Shown piece by piece: positions 33,200-41,090 of a DNA stretch of 64,000 nucleotides. The translations under genes were made by a program, and so were the position numbers. Numbering within the stretch: position 1 is the first letter of the stretch; every line of letters begins with the position of its first letter. This DNA comes from Curtobacterium sp. 9128 (GTDB lineage: Bacteria > Actinomycetota > Actinomycetes > Actinomycetales > Microbacteriaceae). Below the pieces are notes generated by a model, which was given only the letters and a program-made list of their open reading frames with translations, ran no database searches and was not told the DNA's origin. Location of the stretch: assembly GCF_900086645.1 (NCBI RefSeq), contig NZ_LT576451.1, positions 186,001 through 250,000 of the forward strand. The letters run 5' to 3'.

Positions 33200-34299
33200 G
33201 TCGTCCTCCGTTCGATGCTCCGGCCGAGCCGGGCGACCACCTCGTAGTTGATGGTGCCGACGGCCGCCGCCCAGTCCTCCACAGCGGGATCGCCGTTCGC
33301 CGGGTCGCCCCAGAGCACGACCTCGTCCCCCACGGCGACGTCGGCGTCCCCGATGTCGATGTGCATGGCGTTCATCGCGACGCGGCCGACCACGGGGAAC
33401 GTCCTGTTGCCGATGCGGACCACGACGTGGTTGCCGAAGGCGCGGTCGAAGCCGTCGGCGTAGCCGAGGCCGATCACCGCGAGGCGGGTGTCCGACTCGG
33501 CGCGCCAGGTGTAGCCGTAGCTGACACCGTCGCCGGCCGGCACGACGACCGTGCGCAGCACCGACGCGGTCAGGCGCATCGCGGGTCGGAGCCCGAGGTC
33601 GGCCGAGGTGCGGTCGGCGAACGGGCTCAGGCCGTAGAGCGCGATCCCGACACGGGCGAGGTCACGACGGGTCTCGGGCACGGCCAGGCTCGCGGCGCTC
33701 GCGGCGAGGTGCACCATCGGCGGCACGATGCCGACCGCGCCGAGGCCGTCGAGCGCGCGCTGCAGGGCGGCGTCCTGGTCGAGGTCGTCGGTACGGGAGG
33801 CGTTCGACAGGTGGGACATCAGCCCCTCGACCCGGGTCCTCGCGCCGTTCCGTGCGAGTCGCCCCGCGGTCTCGAAGAGCTCGGGCCACTCGGACTCGAC
33901 GGCGCCGTTCCGGCTGAGCCCGGTGTCGACGCAGATGTGCACCGCGGGCACCTCGGAGTCGGCCGCCGCAGCGAGCTGGGACACGCTCGACACCGCGGGG
34001 GTGATGCCGTACTGGGCGGCGCGGCGGAAGTCCTCGTCCGGCGCGTGCAACCAGGCGAGGATCCGGACGCCCTCGTCGATGCCGGCCTGCCGGAGCGCGA
34101 TGCCCTCGTCGATGTCGGCGACGCCGAGCCACTCCGCGCCGGCGTCCACGAACGCCCGGGCGGCGTCAGCCGCGCCGTGCCCGTAGGCGTTCGCCTTGAC
34201 GACCGCGATGACGCCGGACGGGGCCACCTGTTCGGCGACCGTCGCGTAGTTGGCGATCAGTGCCTCCCGGTCGACCGTGATCCCGGTGAACGCACTCAT
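33196..34299 (-). CDS. alr: Alanine racemase family protein, first of a tandem pair
   Basis: 367 residues from the ATG at 34299. PLP lysine in AVVKANAYGHG; Tyr in DGVSYGYTW; RVGIALYGLSPF and LGYADGFDR are close to the alanine racemase consensus. GRVAMNAMHIDIG has Asn where Asp of the usual M-D pair stands, and HLAASAAS replaces an ANSA-type block. The two neighbours are clearly homologous but not recent copies. One may make D-Ala and the other a different D-amino acid. Both ends overlap neighbours by a few bases, consistent with one operon acpS-(micro-ORF)-alr-alr-tsaE. Confidence 0.88.
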   Translation of the reverse strand: MSAFTGITVDREALIANYATVAEQVAPSGVIAVVKANAYGHGAADAARAFVDAGAEWLGVADIDEGIALRQAGIDEGVRILAWLHAPDEDFRRAAQYGITPAVSSVSQLAAAADSEVPAVHICVDTGLSRNGAVESEWPELFETAGRLARNGARTRVEGLMSHLSNASRTDDLDQDAALQRALDGLGAVGIVPPMVHLAASAASLAVPETRRDLARVGIALYGLSPFADRTSADLGLRPAMRLTASVLRTVVVPAGDGVSYGYTWRAESDTRLAVIGLGYADGFDRAFGNHVVVRIGNRTFPVVGRVAMNAMHIDIGDADVAVGDEVVLWGDPANGDPAVEDWAAAVGTINYEVVARLGRSIERRTT

Positions 34300-34361
34300 C
34301 GCAGCCACCCCGCGATCAGCGGCTGCGCCATCAACGGGCGGTCGACGGTGAACGCACTCAC
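34296..34361 (-). CDS. 21-codon micro-ORF coupling acpS to alr
   Basis: GTG at 34359-34361 overlaps the acpS stop by 4 bp, and the TGA at 34296-34298 overlaps the alr ATG by 4 bp. The predicted peptide is MSAFTVDRPLMAQPLIAGWL plus one Arg. Its first bases (GTGAGTGCGTTCACC, then GTCGACCG) repeat the 5' end of the following alr gene, which reads ATGAGTGCGTTCACC, nine extra bases, then GTCGACCG. It may be a remnant of a deleted gene, a duplicated start, or a true coupling leader peptide. No family is recognised. Confidence 0.45.
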   Translation of the reverse strand: MSAFTVDRPLMAQPLIAGWLR

Positions 34362-34732
34362 TGAACAGTCCCCTCCAACACCACGAACGCCGTGGCGATC
34401 CCTCCATCATGGGACAGCGACAGGTGCACGCTCGTGACCCCACGCGCATCGGCCACCTGCCGCGCCTGCTGGTGCAGCGTCAGCGACGGGTTCCGCTGGT
34501 CGTCGGAGACGACCTCGAGGTCCTGCCAACTCAGTCCTGCGCTCGAGCCGAACGCCTTGATCAGGGCCTCCTTCGCGGCGAACCGCGCCGCGAGCGAGGC
34601 GATCGGGCGTGGTTCGCCGTCCCGGAGCAGCTCCCGCGACGTGAACAGGCGCGTGCGCATCGCGGGCGTGCGTTCCAGCACCTGCCCGAACCGCGAGAGG
34701 TCGACGACGTCGACCCCGATCCCGATGATCAC
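34358..34732 (-). CDS. acpS: Holo-[acyl-carrier-protein] synthase
   Basis: 124 residues. It transfers 4'-phosphopantetheine from CoA to acyl carrier protein. IIGIGVDVVDLSRFGQVLER carries the metal-binding Asp, LAARFAAKEALIKAFG the Glu/Lys pair, and VHLSLSHDGGIATAFVVLE the C-terminal block. The start is GTG at 34732. It lies 7 bp after glmS on the same strand. Confidence 0.95.
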   Translation of the reverse strand: MIIGIGVDVVDLSRFGQVLERTPAMRTRLFTSRELLRDGEPRPIASLAARFAAKEALIKAFGSSAGLSWQDLEVVSDDQRNPSLTLHQQARQVADARGVTSVHLSLSHDGGIATAFVVLEGTVQ

Positions 34733-34739
34733 CGTCCGA

Positions 34740-36587
34740 CTACTCGACGGTGACCGACTTCGCGAGGTTGCGCGGCTGGTCGACGTCGAGGCCCTTGGCC
34801 GCGGCGAGTTCCATGCCGAACATGTGCAGCGGCGCGACCGCGAGCAGCGGCTCGAACAGCGGGGTCGCGAGCGGGATGCGGAGGACCTCGTCGGCGAACG
34901 GCAGCACCGCGGCGTCGCCCTCTTCGGCGATCGCGATCACCCGGGCGCCGCGCGCGCGGATCTCCTGGATGTTCGACACCACCTTCGGGTGCAGCGAGCG
35001 GGCGTCACGGGGCGACGGCACGATGACGAAGACGATCTGGCCGGGTTCGATGAGGGCGATCGGACCGTGCTTCAGCTCACCGGCGGCGAAGCCCTCGGCG
35101 TGGATGTAGGCGAGTTCCTTGAGCTTGAGCGCGCCTTCGAGGGCGATCGGGTACCCGACGTGGCGACCCAGGAACAGCACGCTGCGGGTGTCGGCCATCC
35201 ACTTCGCGAGCTCGGCGACCCCGGAGGCGTCCTCGATGGTCTGCTGCAGCTTCGGCGCGAGGGACTCGAGTTCCGCGACCTGCTCGGCGATCTGCTCGGT
35301 CGTCAGCGTGCCGCGGAGCGTCGCGAGGTGCAGCCCGAGCAGGTACAGCGCGACGCCCTGCGCGAGGAACGCCTTCGTCGACGCGACGGCGACCTCCGGA
35401 CCGGCGTGCGTGTAGATCACGGCGTCGGACTCGCGCGGGATCGTGGCGCCCTGGGTGTTGCAGATCGAGAGGACCTGCGCGCCCTGCTCTCGCGCGTACT
35501 TCACGGCCATGAGCGTGTCCATCGTCTCGCCGGACTGGCTGATCGAGACGACGAGCGTGCGGTCGTTCAGCACCGGGTCGCGGTAGCGGAACTCGTGCGC
35601 GAGCTCGACCTCCACCGGGATGCGGGCCCACTGCTCGATGGCGTACTTGCCGAGGATCCCGGCGTACGCGGCGGTGCCGCAGGCGATGACGATGACGCGG
35701 TCGACCTGCTGCAGGCGTTCCGCGATCGGGTCGAGGTCGGTGAGCGTGACGGCGCCGTCGTGCACACGGCCGAGGATGGTCTTGGCGACCGCCTCCGGCT
35801 CCTCGCTGATCTCCTTCGCCATGAAGGACGACCAGCCGCCCTTGTCCGCGGCCGACGCGTCCCAGTTCACCTCGAACTCGTTGCGGTCGGCAGGAGTGCC
35901 GTCGAAGTGGACGACGTCGACGCCGTCGGGGCGGATCGTGGCGATCTCGTCCTGCCCGATCGACAGCGCGCGCTGCGTGTACGCGACGAACGCGGCGACG
36001 TCGGAGCCCATGAAGTTCTCGCCGTCGCCGAGCCCGACCACCAGGGGCGAGTTCCGGCGGGCGCCGACGACGACACCGGGCTGGTCGGCGTGCACGACGA
36101 GGAGCGTGAAGGCGCCCTCGAGCCGCTGCACGGTCTGCTGCATGGCGCTCGTCAGGTCGCCGGTCTCGCGGAAGGCCTTCGCGACGAGGTGCGCCGCGAC
36201 CTCGGAGTCGGTCTCGCTGAGGAACTCGACGCCCTCGGCCGCGAGTTCGTCGCGGAGCGCGGAGAAGTTCTCGATGATGCCGTTGTGGATGAGCGCGAGC
36301 TTGCCGCCGTCGGCGAGGTGCGGGTGCGCGTTCTCGTCCGTGGGGCCGCCGTGGGTCGCCCAGCGGGTGTGCCCGATGCCCGTCCCGCCGTCGGCGATGG
36401 GGTGCTCGTCGAGCTCGTCGACGAGGGCCTGCAGCTTGCCGGCCTTCTTCGCCGAGGACAGGTCGCCTGCCGGGTCGATGACCGCGATGCCGGCCGAGTC
36501 GTACCCGCGGTACTCGAGCCGACGGAGTCCACCGAGGAGCACGTCCGTGCTGCTGTTGGTGCCGACGTAGCCCACGATTCCACACAT
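34740..36587 (-). CDS. glmS: Glutamine-fructose-6-phosphate aminotransferase (isomerising)
   Basis: 615 residues. It makes glucosamine 6-phosphate for peptidoglycan. After removal of Met, Cys2 of MCGIVGYVG is the N-terminal nucleophile of the glutaminase domain; RRLEYRGYDSAGIAV and GIGHTRWATHG follow. The two SIS sugar-isomerase domains hold IACGTAAYAG, SISQSGETMDTL and EALKLKELAYIHAEGF-like ALKLKELAYIHAEG; the C-terminus is PRNLAKSVTVE. The start ATG at 36587 is fixed by the need for Cys2; a longer in-frame reading upstream is spurious. No glmS ribozyme is expected or seen. First gene of glmS-acpS-alr-alr-tsaE. Confidence 0.97.
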   Translation of the reverse strand: MCGIVGYVGTNSSTDVLLGGLRRLEYRGYDSAGIAVIDPAGDLSSAKKAGKLQALVDELDEHPIADGGTGIGHTRWATHGGPTDENAHPHLADGGKLALIHNGIIENFSALRDELAAEGVEFLSETDSEVAAHLVAKAFRETGDLTSAMQQTVQRLEGAFTLLVVHADQPGVVVGARRNSPLVVGLGDGENFMGSDVAAFVAYTQRALSIGQDEIATIRPDGVDVVHFDGTPADRNEFEVNWDASAADKGGWSSFMAKEISEEPEAVAKTILGRVHDGAVTLTDLDPIAERLQQVDRVIVIACGTAAYAGILGKYAIEQWARIPVEVELAHEFRYRDPVLNDRTLVVSISQSGETMDTLMAVKYAREQGAQVLSICNTQGATIPRESDAVIYTHAGPEVAVASTKAFLAQGVALYLLGLHLATLRGTLTTEQIAEQVAELESLAPKLQQTIEDASGVAELAKWMADTRSVLFLGRHVGYPIALEGALKLKELAYIHAEGFAAGELKHGPIALIEPGQIVFVIVPSPRDARSLHPKVVSNIQEIRARGARVIAIAEEGDAAVLPFADEVLRIPLATPLFEPLLAVAPLHMFGMELAAAKGLDVDQPRNLAKSVTVE

Positions 36588-36659
36588 GGGACCGATCCTA
36601 CGATGCGGCTCAGCCCGCTCCCTGCGAGGCCGCGGATCGTGCGGGATACCGTGATCATC

Positions 36660-37145
36660 ATGGGACGTTTCGACGCAATCGACATCACGACGCTGCACGG
36701 TGAGCACACCACCTTCGGCGCCTACGCGGACAAGGCGGTGCTGGTGGTGAACGTGGCGTCGCGCTGCGGCCTCGCACCGCAGTACGAGCAGCTCGAGGAG
36801 TTGCAGAAGACCTACGGCCCGCGGGGCTTCACGGTGCTCGGGTTCCCGAGCAACCAGTTCCTGCAGGAGCTCGGCTCGTCCGAGGCGATCGACGAGTACT
36901 GCTCCACCACGTGGGGCGTGACGTTCCCGATGTCCGAGAAGGTCAAGGTGAACGGCGGTGGCGCGCATCCGCTCTACAAGGAGCTCAAGCAGACACCGGA
37001 CGCCGCAGGCAAGGCCGGCCGCGTGATCTGGAACTTCGAGAAGTTCCTGGTGGCTCCGGACGGCACCGTCACCCGGTTCCGCCCGACGACGAAACCGGAC
37101 GCGCCAGAGGTGATCGCGGCCATCGAGGCGGCCCTACCCGCCTGA
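36660..37145 (+). CDS. Glutathione peroxidase family thiol peroxidase
   Basis: 161 residues. [18 protein letters not shown] has Cys, not selenocysteine, as peroxidatic residue; GFPSNQF supplies Gln and [10 protein letters not shown] the Trp/Asn, completing the tetrad. Actinobacteria lack or are poor in glutathione, so thioredoxin is the likelier reductant, with hydroperoxides as substrate. TACCGT at 36647-36652 ends seven bases before the ATG and there is no ribosome site, suggesting a leaderless mRNA. Divergent from glmS. Confidence 0.9.
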   Translation: MGRFDAIDITTLHGEHTTFGAYADKAVLVVNVASRCGLAPQYEQLEELQKTYGPRGFTVLGFPSNQFLQELGSSEAIDEYCSTTWGVTFPMSEKVKVNGGGAHPLYKELKQTPDAAGKAGRVIWNFEKFLVAPDGTVTRFRPTTKPDAPEVIAAIEAALPA

Positions 37146-37224
37146 GCGGGCTCCGGACTGGAGGCTCGGTGAAGGTCCGCCGCGTCGCCCACCCGCACCG
37201 CGCCTCCCGTCTACGCTCGTTCCC

Positions 37225-38169
37225 ATGCCGATCCCGGAGACCACCGTCGCGCACCCCACCCCGTTCGTGGAGATCCCCCGCGGGGAGTGGTCGCAGCTCG
37301 CCCCCAAGGAGCACCTCTCCCTGACCGAGACGGAGATCGTGCAGCTGCGCGGCCTCGGTGACCGCCTCGACATGCAGGAGGTGCAGGAGGTCTACCTCCC
37401 CCTCTCCCGCCTGCTCACGCTCTACGCCGCCGGCGCGCGGAACCTGCACGCGGAGACGAGCCGCTTCCTCGGGGAGCGGGCCGGGCGGACGCCCTTCGTC
37501 ATCGGCGTCGCGGGCTCGGTCGCCGTCGGCAAGTCGACCGTCGCACGGCTGCTGCGCGAACTCACGAAGCGCTGGCCGGACACCCCGCGCGTGGAGCTCG
37601 TCACGACCGACGGGTTCCTCTACCCGAACGCCGAGCTCGAGCGCCGCGGGATCATGGACCGGAAGGGCTTCCCGGAGTCCTACGACCGCCGTTCCCTGCT
37701 GCGCTTCGTCAGCCAGGTGAAGAGCGGGGCGACCGAGGTCCGGGCGCCGTACTACTCGCACCTCGTCTACGACATCGTGCCGAACGCCGAGATCGTCGTG
37801 CGGCAGCCGGACATCCTCATCGTGGAGGGGCTCAACGTGCTCGCGCCGCCGGTGCACGGGCGGCTGGCACTGTCCGACCTGTTCGACTTCACGATCTACG
37901 TCGACGCGAAGACCAAGGACATCGAGTCCTGGTACGTCGACCGGTTCCTGGCCCTGCAAGAGGAAGCGTTCTCGAGCCCCGACTCGTTCTTCCACCGGTT
38001 CGCGTCCCTGTCCCGGTCGGACGCTGTGGAGACCGCGACCCAGGTCTGGCGCGCGATCAACGAGCCGAACCTCGTCGAGAACGTGCTTCCCACGCGCTCG
38101 CGGGCGACGCTCGTGCTGAAGAAGGCCGCCGACCACAAGGTCTCGTCGGTCCTGCTCCGCAAGATCTGA
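37225..38169 (+). CDS. coaA: Type I pantothenate kinase
   Basis: 314 residues. It phosphorylates pantothenate, the first step of coenzyme A synthesis. P-loop [48 protein letters not shown] is the CoaA signature; [12 protein letters not shown] and [21 protein letters not shown] follow. TACGCT at 37212-37217 ends seven bases before the ATG with no ribosome site, another leaderless candidate. The 79-bp gap before it contains CCGGACTGGAGGCTCGG (37153-37169). CoA from this route feeds AcpS in the neighbouring operon. Confidence 0.96.
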   Translation: MPIPETTVAHPTPFVEIPRGEWSQLAPKEHLSLTETEIVQLRGLGDRLDMQEVQEVYLPLSRLLTLYAAGARNLHAETSRFLGERAGRTPFVIGVAGSVAVGKSTVARLLRELTKRWPDTPRVELVTTDGFLYPNAELERRGIMDRKGFPESYDRRSLLRFVSQVKSGATEVRAPYYSHLVYDIVPNAEIVVRQPDILIVEGLNVLAPPVHGRLALSDLFDFTIYVDAKTKDIESWYVDRFLALQEEAFSSPDSFFHRFASLSRSDAVETATQVWRAINEPNLVENVLPTRSRATLVLKKAADHKVSSVLLRKI

Positions 38170-38224
38170 CGCGGCGGGGCGGCGCCGGGGCCGCGGGGCC
38201 GCGCCGGGCTGAGTTGCGCCCAGC

Positions 38225-38266
38225 CACGAACATCGCGCCCCGTCCTGACGGGGCGCGATGTTCGTG
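38225..38266. terminator. Bidirectional terminator between coaA and glmM
   Basis: Perfect 20-bp arms (38225-38244, starting CACGAACATCGCGCCCCGTC, and 38247-38266) with a 2-base loop, between converging stops at 38169 and 38302. Confidence 0.88.
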
Positions 38267-38301
38267 ATGGGGTGCGAAATGGACCGGGCCGTGCCCAATC
38301 C

Positions 38302-39675
38302 CTACGCGGCGTCGAGCGCCAGGCGGTCGGACACGACCGCGGCGAGCTCCTCGGCGATGCGCTGGGCGTCGTCCTGGGAAGCGGCCTCGACCATGACGCG
38401 GACGACGGGCTCGGTGCCGGACGGACGGAGCAGCACGCGGCCGGTGTCGCCGAGCGAATCGGTGGCCGATGCCACGGCGTCCTGCACGCCCTGGTCCGCC
38501 AGGCCGTGCCGGTCGACGCCCTTCACGTTGAGCAACACCTGCGGGAACACCGTCATGCACGAGGCGAGTTCGCCGAGCGTCTTGCCGGTCCGCGCGATCT
38601 CGGCGACGAGGTGCAGCCCCGTGAGGATGCCGTCACCCGTCGTGGCGTACTCCTGGAAGATGATGTGCCCGGACTGCTCGCCACCGAGCGAGAAACCGCC
38701 GGCGTTCATCTTCTCGAGCACGTAGCGGTCGCCCACACCGGCTTCGATCACGGTGATGCCCGCGTCCGCCATGGCGCGCTTGAGTCCGAGGTTCGACATC
38801 ACCGTCGCGACGAGCGTGTCGTCCTTCAGGTGTCCGCGCTCCTGCAACGACAGCGCGAGGATCGCCATGATCTGGTCGCCGTCGATCGCGTTGCCGTCGG
38901 CGTCCACAGCGAGGCAGCGGTCCGCATCGCCGTCGTGGGCGATCCCGACGTCGGCGCCGTGCTCGAGCACCGCACGCGCGAGGTTGTCGATGTGCGTGGA
39001 CCCGACGCCGTCGTTGATGTTGATGCCGTCGGGGTCGGCGCCGATCAGCGTGACCTCGGCACCCGCGTTGACGAAGACCTCTGGCGAGACGCCGGCAGCG
39101 GCACCGTTCGCACAGTCGAGCACGACGTGCAGCCCGTCGAGACGGTGCGGCAGCGTGCCGAGCAGGTGCACGACGTAGCGGTCCTCGGCATCGGCGAACC
39201 GGGTGATGCGGCCGACGTCGGCGCCGGTGGGGGTCGGCGCCGAGTGGTCGTGCATCGCCGCTTCGATGCGGTCCTCGACCTCGTCGGGGAGCTTCCGGCC
39301 GCCTGCGGCGAAGAACTTGATCCCGTTGTCCGGCGCCGGGTTGTGCGACGCGGAGATCATCACGCCGAAGTCGGCGTCGATGTCCGCGACGAGGAACGCG
39401 GCAGCAGGGGTGGGGATGACCCCGGCGTCGAGCACGTCGACGCCGGCGGAGGCGAGCCCGGCCGCGACAGCGGCACCGAGGAACTCGCCGGAGACGCGCG
39501 GGTCGCGCGCCAGGACCGCGCGGGGGCGCGGTCGACCGGACGCCCGGCGGGCGTCGGCATGGTGTCCGTGTGTGAGAACGGCCGCGCTCGCCTGGGCAAG
39601 ACCCAGTGCGAGCGCGGCCGTCAGCTCGCCGTTGGCGAGACCACGAACCCCGTCGGTACCGAACAGACGCGGCAT
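38302..39675 (-). CDS. glmM: Phosphoglucosamine mutase
   Basis: 457 residues from the ATG at 39675. It converts glucosamine 6-phosphate to the 1-phosphate, the step after Glm[19 protein letters not shown] is the N-terminal block, [18 protein letters not shown] contains the phosphoserine of the active site, [14 protein letters not shown] is the Mg2+ loop, GGEQSGHII the sugar loop and [15 protein letters not shown] the phosphate site. Residues 37-55 ([18 protein letters not shown]) are a small insertion relative to many GlmM. It follows rpsI by 22 bp and probably shares its transcript. Confidence 0.97.
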   Translation of the reverse strand: MPRLFGTDGVRGLANGELTAALALGLAQASAAVLTHGHHADARRASGRPRPRAVLARDPRVSGEFLGAAVAAGLASAGVDVLDAGVIPTPAAAFLVADIDADFGVMISASHNPAPDNGIKFFAAGGRKLPDEVEDRIEAAMHDHSAPTPTGADVGRITRFADAEDRYVVHLLGTLPHRLDGLHVVLDCANGAAAGVSPEVFVNAGAEVTLIGADPDGININDGVGSTHIDNLARAVLEHGADVGIAHDGDADRCLAVDADGNAIDGDQIMAILALSLQERGHLKDDTLVATVMSNLGLKRAMADAGITVIEAGVGDRYVLEKMNAGGFSLGGEQSGHIIFQEYATTGDGILTGLHLVAEIARTGKTLGELASCMTVFPQVLLNVKGVDRHGLADQGVQDAVASATDSLGDTGRVLLRPSGTEPVVRVMVEAASQDDAQRIAEELAAVVSDRLALDAA

Positions 39676-39697
39676 TGCGATCTTCAGCCGGTGACGA

Positions 39698-40183
39698 CTA
39701 GCGCTTCGAGAACTGCGAAGCCTTGCGGGCCTTCTTGAGACCGGCCTTCTTGCGCTCGATGACGCGGGCGTCACGGGTGAGGAAGCCGGCCTTCTTGAGG
39801 GTGGCGCGGTTGTTCTCGCGGTCGATCTCGTTCAGCGTGCGTGCGATCGCGAGGCGGAGGGCACCGGCCTGACCCGAGGGGCCACCACCCGTGATGCGGG
39901 CGGTCACGTCGTAGGCGCCGAGGAGCTCGAGCACCTTGAACGGGTCGTTGATGAGCTGCTGGTGCAGCTTGTTCGGGAAGTAGTCCTCCAGCGAACGGCC
40001 GTTCACCGTGAACGAGCCGGAGCCCGGAACGAGGCGAACGCGCGCGATGGCCTCCTTGCGGCGCCCGACAGCACCGCCGGAGACGTTGAGGATCTGACGG
40101 GGAGCGGCCTCGGCAGCGGCGGGTGCGCTCTCCGTGGTGAAGCTCTCCGGGGTCTGGTCGAGGGAATCAGCGATCTGAGCCAT
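39698..40183 (-). CDS. rpsI: 30S ribosomal protein S9
   Basis: 161 residues; the first 30-odd are an Ala/Glu-rich N-terminal extension ([19 protein letters not shown]) common in actinobacteria. Core: [45 protein letters not shown] and the basic tail ending [11 protein letters not shown], which reaches the P-site tRNA. Follows rplM after 37 bp. Confidence 0.97.
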   Translation of the reverse strand: MAQIADSLDQTPESFTTESAPAAAEAAPRQILNVSGGAVGRRKEAIARVRLVPGSGSFTVNGRSLEDYFPNKLHQQLINDPFKVLELLGAYDVTARITGGGPSGQAGALRLAIARTLNEIDRENNRATLKKAGFLTRDARVIERKKAGLKKARKASQFSKR

Positions 40184-40220
40184 GAGTTTCTCTATGTCCT
40201 TGAAGTCGTCGTGGCCGGAA

Positions 40221-40667
40221 CTACTGTGCGACCTGGTCGAAGGTGTACGCCTTGGGCTGCTGCGCGGAGTGCGGGTGCTCCGCGCCGGCGTAGACCTTCA
40301 GCTTCTTGAGCTGCTCGCGACCGAGGGTGTTCTTCGGCAGCATGCCGCGGATCGCCTTCTCGACGGCGCGGGTGGGGTGCTTCTCGAGCATCTCCGGGTA
40401 GGAGGTCGCCGTGAGGCCGCCCGGGTAGCCCGAGTGGCGGTAGTAGACCTTCTTCGCGAGCTTGGAGCCGGTGAGGGCGACCTTGTCCGCGTTCACGATG
40501 ATGACGTAGTCACCCATGTCCATGTGCTGGGCGAAGGTGGCCTTGTGCTTGCCGCGCAGGAGCGCCGCGGCGTGGGTGGCGAGACGGCCGAGGACGACGT
40601 CGGTCGCGTCGATGACGATCCAGTCGTGCTGGACGTCTGCCGGCTTCGGTGAGAACGTGCGAGTCAC
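40221..40667 (-). CDS. rplM: 50S ribosomal protein L13
   Basis: 148 residues from a GTG at 40667 ([20 protein letters not shown]), the form expected in actinobacteria; a longer reading upstream is rejected. [41 protein letters not shown] and [17 protein letters not shown] are L13 blocks. First gene of rplM-rpsI-glmM. The ribosome site is weak. Confidence 0.97.
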   Translation of the reverse strand: MTRTFSPKPADVQHDWIVIDATDVVLGRLATHAAALLRGKHKATFAQHMDMGDYVIIVNADKVALTGSKLAKKVYYRHSGYPGGLTATSYPEMLEKHPTRAVEKAIRGMLPKNTLGREQLKKLKVYAGAEHPHSAQQPKAYTFDQVAQ

Positions 40668-40882
40668 AGGAGTGCTGCTTTCGTGTCGAGGTGAGGAGTC
40701 CGTGAATCCCGCTCCGGTCGGGGTTCCCCGCGGCAGAAGCCGGTGGAACGCCCGGGTGGAGGGCTCATCTGACTGTCCGGCGCACATGGCGCGCAGACCA
40801 AGGTGAGAGCCTACCGGACCGGCCTCCCGCTGGTCAAACGCGACCGGATCGGTCCGGGCGGCCGAATCGCGCGTAGGAGGTC

Positions 40883-40929
40883 GAAACGCGCGTAGGTGGC
40901 CCGAACTTCCGACCACCTACGCGCGTTTC
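40883..40929. repeat. 17-bp perfect palindrome with an extra half-copy
   Basis: Arms GAAACGCGCGTAGGTGG (40883-40899) and exact complement (40913-40929), loop of 13. An additional direct copy TCGCGCGTAGGAGGTCG stands at 40867-40883. It is upstream of rplM and downstream of the nuclease gene terminator. Confidence 0.75.
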
Positions 40930-40973
40930 CGCTTTCCACCGCGCACGCCATGGGTTGCAACGCGCGCACACGG

Positions 40974-41017
40974 CGGACGGGAGGCGCGGTGCCAGCTGGC
41001 ACCGAGCCTCCCGTCCG
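40974..41017 (-). terminator. Terminator hairpin of the secreted nuclease gene
   Basis: 22-base arms (40974-40995 and 40996-41017) pair with a single mismatch and no separate loop (tip CCAGCTGG). The right arm contains CCGAGCCTCCCGTCCGG. It starts 74 bases past the stop of the gene ending at 41091. Confidence 0.7.
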
Positions 41018-41090
41018 GCATCTGGTCACGCCCAGGGCGAGACTCGCGCCCGGCGACAGTCCTCGCGGCCCACACCGCGAGAACCGTCGC

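Larger units (their letters stand above)
40668..41090. promoter_or_regulatory. 423-bp gap upstream of rplM
   Basis: No gene is seen. It must hold the rplM promoter; I cannot place its boxes with confidence. The distal half contains two large hairpins (40883-40929 and 40974-41017), listed separately. Confidence 0.5.

Noticed and set aside
36588-36659. glmS ribozyme
   Set aside because: The gap before glmS is only 72 bp and shows no such fold; that ribozyme is characteristic of Firmicutes.
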